Notes: generated from the sequence alone by a model not told the origin. A stretch of DNA of 64,000 nucleotides from Oscillospiraceae bacterium (GCA_012520505.1 JAAYOC010000017.1:1-64000), one strand, 5' to 3'. Shown: positions 44,693-54,568, counted from the first letter of the stretch. Translations and numbers: made by a program.

Positions 44693-45836
44693 TTACAAGA
44701 ACGCCTCCTTCCTCTATAGACGGAGTCCCTACGATTCCTTCCGATTTTATTGTTCCTACTACTTCAATTTCCTTTATTGATTTTATTGTTTTCCTTGCCT
44801 TCCTTGTTTTTCTGATTTTTTTCATCTTTACATTTCTGTTTAGTGTTTTCTTTGGAGGATTCATTTGAAATTTGCTCATAACTTTTGCTCCTAAATCATC
44901 AAACTGTGCAGAAAGAGCATTCACTACAAGCACGGCAAAACATACACCCTCTTCAAATGTTCCAAAATAACGAAGCAACATCGTAATAACACCAGCCGTC
45001 AGTCCATATAAAACCTTACCTATTTGACTCTTTGGCGATGTAGCCGGATCTGAAACAAAGAATACCGCAGCAAAAAACAATAAGCCTGCAGACAACTCCA
45101 TAAAAAGAGAATATGTTCTTCCTGTAAGTATTCGTGGGAATAATACCGCCATGAAACTACAGGCAGCAAGAAAACTCACTGTTGTAATTACACCAGGTTG
45201 TCTGCGAATTATCATATATACCAGTGTGCCAAGCATGAGTATGAAGCACGAAGCACCAATAGGACCTGGTACTCGTCCCACAAACACATCAAGTATATTC
45301 AAAATATTTGTACCAATTGATTTTGATTGACTTAACATATTAGCAAGAGATGTGCCTGCCACAAATCCCGGCTCCGTAACAGCTGTTGATAGTGAACCGA
45401 TAGACAAAGAAGGATATGTAAACACATATTCCGGATAACTAATAGTTAAAAATGAAAGACCAACGGCAGCCGGAACAAATGGAACCGTGATTGCATTACC
45501 AAATGGAATTTTTGCAATTGCAATTGCAAAAACACTTCCCAATGGAGCAAGCCATAATGGTGCAGACGACGGTAAAGCCAATGCAATAACAAGGCCTGTA
45601 AATACTGCCGATAAATCTGAAATACGTTCCGGATTTTTTCTAAGAAAAACTGTGTACGAAATAACTTCAACAGCTACAGCTGCAAGTACTGAAAGGATAA
45701 TGCTTTCTGCTGCACGCAAACCATAAGTATATATTGACACAACTGAAATAACCAAAAGCATGATTATCATATCAATCATATAAGAACGCACAGCACTGTT
45801 TTCACTTTTCAGTTTTTCAGGGCTAGTTTTTTTCAT
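44673..45836 (-). CDS. rnfD: RnfD-like membrane protein
   Basis: A 387-residue protein from the ATG at 45836 (GAGG 9 bases upstream; the longer frame lies inside rpe). About nine helices follow the RnfD/NqrB pattern (SDLSAVFTGLVIALALPSSAPLW, FGNAITVPFVPAAVGL, FFVSDPATSPKS). The covalent-FMN motif SGAT is altered to AGTS around Thr162, so flavinylation is doubtful. The last ~68 residues are a Lys-rich tail. No RnfC, RnfG, RnfB or ApbE gene is in the window; rnfG, normally between D and E, is absent, and rnfD overlaps rnfE by 20 bases. Confidence 0.82.
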   Translation of the reverse strand: MKKTSPEKLKSENSAVRSYMIDMIIMLLVISVVSIYTYGLRAAESIILSVLAAVAVEVISYTVFLRKNPERISDLSAVFTGLVIALALPSSAPLWLAPLGSVFAIAIAKIPFGNAITVPFVPAAVGLSFLTISYPEYVFTYPSLSIGSLSTAVTEPGFVAGTSLANMLSQSKSIGTNILNILDVFVGRVPGPIGASCFILMLGTLVYMIIRRQPGVITTVSFLAACSFMAVLFPRILTGRTYSLFMELSAGLLFFAAVFFVSDPATSPKSQIGKVLYGLTAGVITMLLRYFGTFEEGVCFAVLVVNALSAQFDDLGAKVMSKFQMNPPKKTLNRNVKMKKIRKTRKARKTIKSIKEIEVVGTIKSEGIVGTPSIEEGGVLVNEIVTE

Positions 45837-45840
45837 ACTT

Positions 45841-46521
45841 TTATTCCTCTTCTTTTGGATATGCTTCCTTCGCACGTTCTTTGAGCAAGGAAATAATTTT
45901 TTTTGCATCAACTGCATTAAAAATTGTGCTGCCGGATACAAACGCATTTGCACCTGCTGCTGCAGCTTCTACAATATTTATTTCATTAATACCACCATCA
46001 ACTTCAATTACTATGTCGGCTCGACCTATTCGTCTCACCTCATCATAAATCGCTTTAACTTTTGACATCATATCTGCCATAAATGACTGTCCGCCAAAAC
46101 CCGGTTCAACTGTCATCACAAGTACTAAATCAATATCCTTAAGATATGGAAAAATTGCCTCAGCAGGCGTTTTTGGTTTAATACTCAATCCTACTTTACA
46201 TCCAAGTTCTTTAATCCTGTTAATTGTCTTAACAGGATCAGAATCCGCTTCAATATGGAACGTAATATAATCTGCTCCTGCTTCTGCAAAATCCTTTGCG
46301 TAAAATAACGGGTCTGAAATCATAAGATGTACGTCCGCAACAGCGCGCATTTTTTTCGTAAGTGCCTTTAAAACCGGAGCACCAACAGTAATGTTTGGAA
46401 CAAAATGTCCATCCATTACATCGTAATGCATCCATTGTGCACCCGCATCTTCCATTCTCGTTATTTCTTCTCCCATTTTTGCAAAATCACAAGAGAGAAG
46501 TGATGGGGAAATAATCATCAT
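45841..46521 (-). CDS. rpe: ribulose-phosphate 3-epimerase
   Basis: A 226-residue TIM-barrel enzyme of the pentose phosphate pathway. SPSLLSCDFAKMGEEI, HYDVMDGHFVPNITVG, HLMISDP, VEPGFGGQSF and EVDGGIN are all present. It is 4 bases upstream of rnfD on the same strand, so the two are probably co-transcribed, although no metabolic link is evident. Confidence 0.97.
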   Translation of the reverse strand: MMIISPSLLSCDFAKMGEEITRMEDAGAQWMHYDVMDGHFVPNITVGAPVLKALTKKMRAVADVHLMISDPLFYAKDFAEAGADYITFHIEADSDPVKTINRIKELGCKVGLSIKPKTPAEAIFPYLKDIDLVLVMTVEPGFGGQSFMADMMSKVKAIYDEVRRIGRADIVIEVDGGINEINIVEAAAAGANAFVSGSTIFNAVDAKKIISLLKERAKEAYPKEEE

Positions 46522-46592
46522 ATTATTCTCCTATTATTCTACGGAAATTACCCATAAGACTGTCTATAAAATTATTCAAAATAGTATAACAT

Positions 46593-46624
46593 AAAAAGGC
46601 TGTTCACACAAGTGAACAGCCTTT
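46593..46624 (-). terminator. terminator of the 43-residue gene
   Basis: AAAGGCTGTTCAC, loop ACAA, GTGAACAGCCTTT (13 bp) with a T run on the minus strand. It separates the small gene from rpe. Confidence 0.88.
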
Positions 46625-46653
46625 CGTTTATCATTCTTAAATTTAGAAATTTT

Positions 46654-46785
46654 TTAAATAAAAAGCATAGCTGAAGGAGTTACATCATCAAACAAAATTG
46701 CCATGATAAATGTTAGCACAAATATGCCTGCAATAATTGCTTTTGACAGTACACTTTCCCTGTTATTATTGATATACGCTTTCAT
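46654..46785 (-). CDS. 43-residue single-helix membrane protein
   Basis: A short frame with GGAGG 7 bases before its ATG and a strong terminator 30 bases after its stop. It encodes MKAYINNNRESVL, then a hydrophobic helix (SKAIIAGIFVLTFIMAILF) and an acidic tail. I recognise no family. The ribosome site, own terminator and basic-then-hydrophobic layout argue it is real. It lies between the AI-2E-type transporter and rpe, with a 100-base gap to the transporter stop. Confidence 0.65.
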   Translation of the reverse strand: MKAYINNNRESVLSKAIIAGIFVLTFIMAILFDDVTPSAMLFI

Positions 46786-46885
46786 GCAGACACCTCCAAT
46801 TTGTTTAACGTGCCTTTATTATACGAAAAATAAGGTGTCATTTAAACAAATTTGAAGTTACGAATTACTACAAGTCAGTAACATT

Positions 46886-48055
46886 CTACGTTTTCTCAAT
46901 TACATTTTGTAATTTTTCTTCCTCTTTTACCGGGAAAAAATCAATAATACCTTCTGCAGAAAGAAGCTTCACACAATAAACTGCAATCATAAACGTAAAC
47001 ATTCCAACCATGCCATAAAATTTAAGTCCCGTATACATTACTGCAAGAGTGAGAGCCGGCGGAAGACTCATTTCACCTGCAATAAATCTTGGCTCAACTA
47101 TCTGACGAACAATTGTAATTACAATGTAAAGAAGAACCAAACCGAAACCTAAAGCCGGATTTCCAAAAAACAAATTATAAAAAGCCCAAGGCAGTACTAT
47201 TCCACCTGTTCCTGCAACTGGCATAATATCAAAGACAGCTATGACTAATGCAATAGCTATAGTGTATTTGCTTTCAAAGATTCCTAAAACTCTAAAAATT
47301 GTAAGACCTATAAGCATTTCTGAAAAAGTAATACAACAAATAAAGAAATATGCCTTCATTAATTTCCAAATTGATGTCATTACAATTCTCTTTGTTACAG
47401 AAAAAATGTTATTGTCTCCGCCCTTTACATGTGTTCTAATAAATTTTGCAAATATATCATATTCAGCCGTTGCAAAACAAGAAAAAATAACAGTAATAAT
47501 TGTTGCAATAAGAAATGAAGGGATTTGTTTAGCTGTTTCTAATACGCCTGGAACTCTTGAAGTTATAAGTGAAAAATCAAATTTAGAAATATCAAAACCT
47601 GCAAGGCTGTCCGTAGCATCTTTTGTCAAAATAGATTTATATCCTGCAAGTATTCCTTCTACTTCAGGTAAAAGTAGATTTTTTAAAACTTCTGGAAGAG
47701 TGTTTATTATCCCAAAAACTTTTTCTTCTACCCAAGAATAATCTGAAACCTTTGAAAAAACAAATTGCAAAAGTCCTTTAAGCTCTCCAAAAACTTTTAC
47801 ACCAACGAAAATTATAAAAACAACAAAAATTGCAAGTACAAGTAAAACAAAAAATGTTGATACAACACCCTTTGGTATTTTTGTCTTTTCAACAACTTTA
47901 TTTACCGGACCTTGAAGCAATACACTTAATGTTAAACCTATAATTATAGGTAAAAGTGGTGTAAACAAATATTGCAAAAACAATGCAAAAAGAATCAAAA
48001 TAAGTGCAAAAAAAGCAACATTAATTATAAAATCTTTTTTCCTTTCGACACTCAA
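46886..48055 (-). CDS. AI-2E family transporter (YtvI/PerM-like)
   Basis: A 389-residue protein with seven or eight helices. The C-terminal signature GGIVLPWAFYNLFFGNPALGFGLVLLYIVITIVRQIVEPRFIAG and LPPALTLAVMYTGLKFYG mark the AI-2E/UPF0118 family; YtvI of spore formers is a close relative. The middle holds a large extracytoplasmic loop (~85-190). Some members export AI-2, others act as ion antiporters, so the link to luxS at 14 kb is only possible. Confidence 0.9.
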   Translation of the reverse strand: MSVERKKDFIINVAFFALILILFALFLQYLFTPLLPIIIGLTLSVLLQGPVNKVVEKTKIPKGVVSTFFVLLVLAIFVVFIIFVGVKVFGELKGLLQFVFSKVSDYSWVEEKVFGIINTLPEVLKNLLLPEVEGILAGYKSILTKDATDSLAGFDISKFDFSLITSRVPGVLETAKQIPSFLIATIITVIFSCFATAEYDIFAKFIRTHVKGGDNNIFSVTKRIVMTSIWKLMKAYFFICCITFSEMLIGLTIFRVLGIFESKYTIAIALVIAVFDIMPVAGTGGIVLPWAFYNLFFGNPALGFGLVLLYIVITIVRQIVEPRFIAGEMSLPPALTLAVMYTGLKFYGMVGMFTFMIAVYCVKLLSAEGIIDFFPVKEEEKLQNVIEKT

Positions 48056-48298
48056 AAATCAGCACCTCCAAATAAATAAACCCTCACTCTTTCCTGCTTC
48101 TAAACCATTTTATACTAGTGTACATAAATAAACAATACAAAAAAGGTTACGAAAATATTTCATTTTAAATCAAAAAAGCTCTTTATTATAAGAATAATCT
48201 ATGCTATTATAATCAACATATCATGGACAAAGTCTTATACATAGTTGGACTTATCATAACTTTACCCGGCAAAACATTTTAAAAGAGAGGAGACAATT

Positions 48299-49537
48299 AT
48301 GAATATTGCAGTACTGGGATACGGCACAGTTGGTTCTGGTGTTGTTGAAATAATAAACAATCGTGGCAAAGATTTAATGAATAAAAAAATGTCTGAAAAT
48401 CTCTTCGTTAAATATATATTGGAAATTAGAGATTTTCCGGACGATAAAAACAAAGAAAAATTTACCAAAAATTTTGAAGATATTATAAGAGACCATGAAA
48501 TTTCAGTTGTTGTAGAAACTATAGGTGGAATTAATCCTGCTTTTGATTTCACTAGTAGATGCCTTTCCGCCGGCAAACATGTTGTAACATCAAACAAAGA
48601 GCTAGTGGCTGAAAAAGGGCTTGAACTTTTAGAACTTGCAAAGAAAAACAATGTAAACTTTTTATTTGAAGCAAGTGTTGGTGGAGGCATCCCTATTCTA
48701 AGGCCTCTCTCTGTTTGTCTTGCAGCAAATAATATTCGTTCAATTAACGGTATCCTTAATGGTACAACAAATTTTATCCTAACAAAAATGATTTCCGATA
48801 ATATGTCTTTTGAAACGGCACTCAAAATTGCTCAAAAAAAAGGCTATGCTGAAAAGGATCCAACCGCTGATGTTGAAGGTCACGACGCATGTAGAAAAAT
48901 TTGTATCCTTGCAGCTCTCGCTTTTGGCAACCACATCTATCCAAAAGACGTTCACAGTGAAGGAATTACAAAAATTATGCTTGAAGATGTTGCTTATGCT
49001 GCAAGTTATAATTCTGTAATCAAACTCATTGGCACAGCACAGCAACTTAATAATGGACAACTCTATATTCTTGTAAGTCCGGCAATTGTAAATAAAACTA
49101 GTCAGCTTGCAAGTGTTGATGATGTTTTCAATGCAATCCTTGTTGACGGTGATGCTACTGACGAAGTCCTCTTTTACGGTAAGGGTGCCGGAAAATTTCC
49201 AACTGCTTCAGCAGTAGTTGCCGATGTTATTGATGCTTGTAATCATACTGACAAACGCCGTCTTATCGGTTGGGGACCTGAAAAGAAAGGTGTTATTGTT
49301 GACTACAAAACAATTAAAAACCAATATTATGTTAGACTTCGTGTCTTTGATTCTTTCCAAATTCTTCCAACTATTAAAGCAAACCTTGGGGACATTCATC
49401 TTCTTTCAAGAAGTGGTGCAACCACATTAGAACTTGCATTCATTACTAATGAATATACGGAAACAGAACTTATTGATAAAATTGAAAATATCAAAGGCGC
49501 AGAACTTAAATCACTTATTAGAGTAGCAAAATGTTAA
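48299..49537 (+). CDS. hom: homoserine dehydrogenase
   Basis: A 412-residue enzyme reducing aspartate semialdehyde to homoserine for threonine and methionine. The nucleotide motif is GYGTVGSGVVEI. NKELVAEKG, GGGIPILRPL, NGTTNFIL and KGYAEKDPTADVEGHDACRK are family signatures. The C-terminal ~75 residues form an ACT-type regulatory domain (YYVRLRVFDSFQILPTI). GGAG lies 6 bases before the ATG. It lies 10 bases upstream of aspartate kinase. Confidence 0.97.
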   Translation: MNIAVLGYGTVGSGVVEIINNRGKDLMNKKMSENLFVKYILEIRDFPDDKNKEKFTKNFEDIIRDHEISVVVETIGGINPAFDFTSRCLSAGKHVVTSNKELVAEKGLELLELAKKNNVNFLFEASVGGGIPILRPLSVCLAANNIRSINGILNGTTNFILTKMISDNMSFETALKIAQKKGYAEKDPTADVEGHDACRKICILAALAFGNHIYPKDVHSEGITKIMLEDVAYAASYNSVIKLIGTAQQLNNGQLYILVSPAIVNKTSQLASVDDVFNAILVDGDATDEVLFYGKGAGKFPTASAVVADVIDACNHTDKRRLIGWGPEKKGVIVDYKTIKNQYYVRLRVFDSFQILPTIKANLGDIHLLSRSGATTLELAFITNEYTETELIDKIENIKGAELKSLIRVAKC

Positions 49538-49547
49538 GGAGGAGAAT

Positions 49548-50762
49548 ATGCCGCTTATAGTACAAAAATTTGGTGGCTCATCAGTTGCTAATGCAGAATG
49601 CATACATCGCGTTGCCGGCATAATTGCTGAAACCTATAGTGAAGGTAATGATATTATTGTTGTTGTCTCAGCACAGGGTGCTACAACTGATGAACTCATC
49701 GCAAAAGCAAAAGAAATTAATCCGGCCCATTCAAAAAGAGAATATGACATGTTAGTATCCGCTGGTGAGCAAATTTCTGCTGCCCTTCTTGCAATGGCTC
49801 TCGAAAAAATCGGACTTCCGGTAATTTCACTTCTTGGCTGGCAAGCGGGCTTTGTAACAAATTCGTCATACACAGCAGCACGTATTAAAAAGATAAATAA
49901 AGACCGTGTTGCCGCAGAAATTGATAAACATAGAATTGTTATAGTTGCGGGCTTCCAAGGTATTAACAAATACGATGATATTACAACTCTTGGTCGTGGC
50001 GGTTCAGACACGTCCGCAGTTGCGCTCGCTGCTGCTCTTCATGCTGATAAATGCCAAATCTTTACAGATGTTGAAGGTGTTTATACAACCGATCCACGCA
50101 AAGTTACAGGAGCTAAAAAACTTGAGGAAATTACTTACGATGAGATGTTAGAGCTTGCAACACTCGGTGCAAAAATTCTTAACAACCGTTCAGTTGAAAT
50201 GGCAAAAAAATATAACGTAAAACTTGAAGTGTTATCTAGCGTTAAGAGAGCATCTGGCACTATAGTTAAGGAGGCAATAAAAATGGAAAAAATGCTTATT
50301 AGGGGAGTTACAAATGACACTGACATTGCTCGTATTTCTGTTCTTAAACTTCCTGATAATCCAGGTATTGCGTTCAAGCTTTTTTCAAAGCTTGCTGCAA
50401 ATAAAATAAATGTAGATATTATTCTTCAATCTGTTGGTCGTGATGGTACAAAGGATATTACTTTCACGGTTCATAATTCGCATGGTGAAAAAGCGATAGC
50501 TTCTGTACTTGAGGCTTTTCCAAATCTCACAAAAGAAAACGTTGTAATTGATACAGACGTCGCAAAGGTTTCAATTGTTGGAGCCGGAATGGAAACACAT
50601 CCTGGTACAGCATCTCAAATGTTTGAAGCTCTCTTTAGCCAAAATATCAATATCCAAATGATTTCAACAAGTGAAATCAAAATCTCAGTTCTTGTTGAAA
50701 AGAAAGATGCTGACAAAGCTGTTTCTGCTATTCATGATTCATTCTTCCCAGAAGAAAAATAA
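49548..50762 (+). CDS. aspartate kinase
   Basis: A 404-residue class II-type aspartokinase. VQKFGGSSVANAE at the N terminus, TLGRGGSDTSAVALAAAL and FTDVEGVYTTDPR form the kinase core (1-~250). Two ACT domains follow (VTNDTDIARISVLKLPDNPGIA and VAKVSIVGAGMETHPGTASQMFEAL), where lysine or threonine would inhibit. An internal GGAGG just before an ATG inside the frame (50265-50285) could give the separate beta chain known from Bacillus-type enzymes. GGAGG precedes the main ATG. Confidence 0.96.
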   Translation: MPLIVQKFGGSSVANAECIHRVAGIIAETYSEGNDIIVVVSAQGATTDELIAKAKEINPAHSKREYDMLVSAGEQISAALLAMALEKIGLPVISLLGWQAGFVTNSSYTAARIKKINKDRVAAEIDKHRIVIVAGFQGINKYDDITTLGRGGSDTSAVALAAALHADKCQIFTDVEGVYTTDPRKVTGAKKLEEITYDEMLELATLGAKILNNRSVEMAKKYNVKLEVLSSVKRASGTIVKEAIKMEKMLIRGVTNDTDIARISVLKLPDNPGIAFKLFSKLAANKINVDIILQSVGRDGTKDITFTVHNSHGEKAIASVLEAFPNLTKENVVIDTDVAKVSIVGAGMETHPGTASQMFEALFSQNINIQMISTSEIKISVLVEKKDADKAVSAIHDSFFPEEK

Positions 50763-50783
50763 AAAGTAAAAGTAAAAAAAAGT

Positions 50784-50818
50784 AAAGCCTTGAGAAAACA
50801 TCTCAAGGCTTTATTTTT
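50784..50818 (+). terminator. rho-independent terminator after aspartate kinase
   Basis: AAAGCCTTGAGA, loop AAACA, TCTCAAGGCTTT then ATTTTT. It also faces the end of the phoR gene. Confidence 0.88.
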
Positions 50819-50834
50819 ACGCAGCTCTCGTGCT

Positions 50835-52484
50835 TTAAAAAGTAACTGTAATTGTTGTTCCTTTCCCAACAGTGCTCTCAAGTTTTATAGTTCCACCATG
50901 ATATACTACAGCATTTTTTACTATAGAAAGCCCTAATCCGGTACCACCAGTTTCTTTAGAGTGGCTCTTATCTACGCGATAAAACCTCTCAAAGATACGT
51001 GAATGATGTGCAGAAGGAATGCCGATCCCTGTATCAGTTACCGAAAGAACAATACTATCGCCCTCATTTTTTAAATCAACAGTGACTGAGCCACCCTCCT
51101 TGTTATAACGTATAGCATTATCACAAAGATTATAAATAATTTCATAGAGATACCTATGAACACCTTTCATTACACAAGGTTCACCATTTAAATTAAGCTG
51201 TACTTGCTTTTTTGCTGCAGAAAGAGTTAGCATCTCAAATACTTCATTTGCTATATCGTAAAGATCTACCTCCTCTTCAATGACAACCTTACTATCTTCG
51301 TCAAGCTGAGATAAATCAATAATATCATTAATAAGTGCTACAAGTCTTGTAGCTTCTTTTTTAATGTTTTTCACAAATTTATTTGTATCCTCTGCTTTTA
51401 CAAGACCATTTTCAAGAAGTTCTGCACTTCCAATAATAGATTGAAGTGGAGTTTTCAGTTCATGTGAAACATTAGCAGTAAACTCCTTTCGATTTCGTTC
51501 TGCAAAAGCAGTTTCTGTAACATCGAGACAAAGAATCACTATGCCAACCGTTTTACCTTCCGACTCTGTGCGATTTATGAAAAATTGATATTCATTACCG
51601 TTTCGTTCTTCACGAAATTCACTCTGTTTTCCATCAAAAGCTTTCTTAATAGCTTGTCTCATTTTTGCACTACGATCCAAAACAAGGAAATCATATCCAA
51701 CAATAAAATCATCCGTGTCAAATAATTTTTTCGCAGAATTATTAATGTTGATTATAAATCCTTTTTCGTCAAGTAAAACAAGACCTTCATTCATGGAATC
51801 CGTAATTTGCTCAAACTCATCATTCTTTTGTTTGAGTTCATGCATCTGTCCTACAATTTTTTTATGCTGCTTATTAATTTTTGTAAGAACAGGTGTCAAT
51901 TCCTCATAGGTTTCATTTTCAGTAGGATCTTCAAGATTGAGCTCATTCAATGGCTTTATAATACTCTTTGTCATCTGGTCAGATAATAAAAATGCTACTA
52001 TTATAGAAATAAAAATGATTGCACAAATAACAGGAAACATAGCAACTACTAACGTTTGAAAAGTTACTTGGCTTACAGATATTCGAAGAATTTGACCATT
52101 TTCAAGACGAATTGCCTCATAAAAAGTGCGCTCAGTTAAAGTCTTAGAGTATCTTGCACTGCTACCACTTCCATCTTTAAGCGCTTCTACAACTTCCTCA
52201 CGTTCAAGATGATTATCCATTTTTTCTATGTCAGCCTGTGAATCATATAAAACTGAACCATCAACATCAATTAAAGTATATCGGAAAATTGAAGAATCAA
52301 AGTTGTCAAAATATTCTATGCCAACTTTGTTCACATTATCTGCTACAATTGAAAGTTCTCCTTTGAGCTGTTCCACTTGCGTCTTATTAAAATAATCATA
52401 TAAAAAACTACTTGCAATAAAAAGGCTCGCTATCAGCACAACCATTGCAACAGTTATAATGGATCGAAAAATTTTTTTGCTCAT
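50835..52484 (-). CDS. phoR: phosphate sensor histidine kinase
   Basis: A 549-residue kinase. Helix 1 (residues ~9-31), an extracytoplasmic sensor loop, helix 2 (~147-170), a HAMP/PAS region (GLVLLDEKGFIININNSAKKLF), HisKA with the phospho-His in NVSHELKTPLQSI, and HATPase with NLCDNAIRYNKEGG, DTGIGIPS and GGTGLGLSIV. Its ATG overlaps the regulator stop by 4 bases. Position at the end of pst-phoU-phoB supports phosphate sensing. Confidence 0.95.
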   Translation of the reverse strand: MSKKIFRSIITVAMVVLIASLFIASSFLYDYFNKTQVEQLKGELSIVADNVNKVGIEYFDNFDSSIFRYTLIDVDGSVLYDSQADIEKMDNHLEREEVVEALKDGSGSSARYSKTLTERTFYEAIRLENGQILRISVSQVTFQTLVVAMFPVICAIIFISIIVAFLLSDQMTKSIIKPLNELNLEDPTENETYEELTPVLTKINKQHKKIVGQMHELKQKNDEFEQITDSMNEGLVLLDEKGFIININNSAKKLFDTDDFIVGYDFLVLDRSAKMRQAIKKAFDGKQSEFREERNGNEYQFFINRTESEGKTVGIVILCLDVTETAFAERNRKEFTANVSHELKTPLQSIIGSAELLENGLVKAEDTNKFVKNIKKEATRLVALINDIIDLSQLDEDSKVVIEEEVDLYDIANEVFEMLTLSAAKKQVQLNLNGEPCVMKGVHRYLYEIIYNLCDNAIRYNKEGGSVTVDLKNEGDSIVLSVTDTGIGIPSAHHSRIFERFYRVDKSHSKETGGTGLGLSIVKNAVVYHGGTIKLESTVGKGTTITVTF

Positions 52485-53155
52485 CTATTACCTTCCATAC
52501 GATATCCCACACCTATTACTGTTTCAATATAGGAACCTGCATCGCCCAATTTTTGACGAAGGGTTTTAATATGCATATCTACTGTCCTTGACTCTCCAAG
52601 ATAATCAATGTCCCATACCTCTGAAAGAAGTTTATCACGAGAAAATACAATACTAGGATTTGACATGAAAAATTTCAAAAGCTCAAACTCCTTAAAAGTA
52701 AGTACTACATTTTCTCCATCAACAGTCACACGATGTTCCTTGCTATTAAGTACAATTTCACCAACAGTTAAAATTTCATCTTTTTCATCCGGTTCATAAC
52801 GACGAAGTACTGCCTTTACACGAGACACCATTTCCATTACACCAAAAGGTTTTACAAGATAATCGTCAGCACCCAAATCAAGTCCTGTTATTTTATCCAT
52901 TTCAGTGCCCTTTGCAGTTGCCATAATTACCGGAATTTTACGAGTATCAGGATTACTTCTAATTTCTTTTAAAATATCTACACCGTCTTTACCGGGCAAC
53001 ATAATATCAAGCACAATCAAATCGGGTTTTTCTGTTTTTAATGCCTCAAGCATAGACATACCGTCGGCAAATCCTCGCGCTTCAAAGCCTGTCTGTTTCA
53101 ATGTATAAACTTCAATATCACGAATGGTATTGTCATCATCAACACACCAAATCAT
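52481..53155 (-). CDS. phoB: phosphate response regulator (PhoB/PhoP)
   Basis: A 224-residue OmpR-type regulator. Acidic pocket in IWCVDDDNTI, phospho-acceptor Asp in LIVLDIMLPGKDG, Thr in ATAKGTE, Lys in DYLVKPFG, and a winged helix with SRTVDMHIKTLRQKLG. I start at the ATG at 53155, with GGAG 6 bases upstream and directly after the phoU stop; the longer frame overlaps phoU. Likely binds the repeats upstream of pstS. Confidence 0.95.
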   Translation of the reverse strand: MIWCVDDDNTIRDIEVYTLKQTGFEARGFADGMSMLEALKTEKPDLIVLDIMLPGKDGVDILKEIRSNPDTRKIPVIMATAKGTEMDKITGLDLGADDYLVKPFGVMEMVSRVKAVLRRYEPDEKDEILTVGEIVLNSKEHRVTVDGENVVLTFKEFELLKFFMSNPSIVFSRDKLLSEVWDIDYLGESRTVDMHIKTLRQKLGDAGSYIETVIGVGYRMEGNR

Positions 53156-53156
53156 A

Positions 53157-53810
53157 CTATTCTCCTTTGTAAATATTGTGAATACCAGCAACAGAAAATG
53201 CTACCCACTCTGCAATATTAACAGCATGGTCTCCAATGCGTTCAAAATATTTTGCAATCATAAGAAGATCTAATGCATATTCACCATCGGCAATATTTTT
53301 AGAAATCATCTCAATAAGAGACTGTTTTACCCGAACAAAAGCTTCATCTACTATATCATCACGAACAGCAACTGCTTTTGCTAATTCAAGATCTTGATTT
53401 ACATAGGCATCAATGCTATCGGTAACCATCCCAATTGTAGATTCTGCCATAAGGCGAATTTCTTGACAACTTTCACAGGTTCTACCATCAAGAAAGATAA
53501 TGATCTCTGCAATATCCTCTGCCTGGTCGCCAATCCTTTCCATATCTGTAATCATTTTTAGTGCCGCAGAAATTACACGAAGATCTGTTGCTACAGGTTG
53601 TTGTCGAAGTAAAAGTTTTAAACAAATACCTTCTATTTCTCTCTCCAACTGATCAATTCTATGACCTTGCTCTTTTGCAGCACGAGCATCATTAACATTA
53701 CCATCAAGCAATGCTTTTGCAGCACGGGCTATAATGCTTTCACACTCGGCACCCATTTCAATCATTTTTCTATTTAACAAATTAAGTTGTTCATCAAATT
53801 TACTTCTCAT
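53157..53810 (-). CDS. phoU: phosphate transport regulator PhoU
   Basis: A 217-residue protein with two three-helix PhoU repeats, each with the metal-binding E/D-x3-D pattern (ALKMITDMERIGDQAEDIA and LMIAKYFERIGDHAVNIAEW). It couples the Pst transporter to PhoR. It lies 2 bases after pstB. Confidence 0.97.
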   Translation of the reverse strand: MRSKFDEQLNLLNRKMIEMGAECESIIARAAKALLDGNVNDARAAKEQGHRIDQLEREIEGICLKLLLRQQPVATDLRVISAALKMITDMERIGDQAEDIAEIIIFLDGRTCESCQEIRLMAESTIGMVTDSIDAYVNQDLELAKAVAVRDDIVDEAFVRVKQSLIEMISKNIADGEYALDLLMIAKYFERIGDHAVNIAEWVAFSVAGIHNIYKGE

Positions 53811-53812
53811 AA

Positions 53813-54568
53813 TTAACCAAACCTTCCCGTAATGTAATCTTCAGTCCGTTTATCTTTTGGTTGTGAGAATATTTTCTCAGTTTTGCCAAATTCCACTAAA
53901 TCTCCAAGAAGGAAGAAGGCCGTATTGTCTGAAATACGAACTGCTTGTTGCATATTGTGAGTCACTATAATAATAGTATATTTCTCTTTTAGCTGCAATA
54001 TAAGTTCCTCTATTCGAGAAGTAGAAATAGGGTCAAGTGCTGAAGTCGGCTCATCCATAAGTAAAACTTCCGGTTTTACAGCAAGAGCACGAGCAATACA
54101 AAGACGTTGTTGCTGACCACCTGAAAGGCTAAGAGCATTCTTTTTAAGTCTATCGCTCACTTCATCCCAAATTGCCGCATCTTTAAGCGCCTGCTCAACA
54201 ATTTCATTTAATTTTACTCTACTTGTAATCCCATGAGTACGAGGACCATAGGCAACGTTATCATAAATACTCATTGGAAAAGGATTTGGCTTTTGAAACA
54301 CCATTCCTATATCACGGCGAAGTTCATTTACATCTGTGTCCTTACTAAAAATATTACGACCCTTATAATTAACTTCTCCTGTGATTTTAACACTCGGAAT
54401 TAAATCGTTCATACGATTAAGTGTTTTAATAAAGGTGGATTTACCACAACCTGAAGGACCAATCAGTGCTGTTATGCTCTTTTCAGGAATGGCAAGATTT
54501 ATATTTTTTAAAGCTTGATTATCACCGTACCATAGGCATAAATCTTTAGTTGTAATTATTTCACTCAT
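53813..54568 (-). CDS. pstB: phosphate ABC transporter ATP-binding protein
   Basis: A 251-residue ATPase. Walker [30 protein letters not shown] (PstB-specific), signature [15 protein letters not shown] and Walker [13 protein letters not shown]. Overlaps pstA by 4 bases. Confidence 0.98.
   Translation of the reverse strand: MSEIITTKDLCLWYGDNQALKNINLAIPEKSITALIGPSGCGKSTFIKTLNRMNDLIPSVKITGEVNYKGRNIFSKDTDVNELRRDIGMVFQKPNPFPMSIYDNVAYGPRTHGITSRVKLNEIVEQALKDAAIWDEVSDRLKKNALSLSGGQQQRLCIARALAVKPEVLLMDEPTSALDPISTSRIEELILQLKEKYTIIIVTHNMQQAVRISDNTAFFLLGDLVEFGKTEKIFSQPKDKRTEDYITGRFG

Noticed and set aside
45837-45953. Longer RnfD N terminus reaching to 45953
   Set aside because: It lies inside rpe and is unlike the family; the ATG at 45836 has GAGG at suitable spacing.
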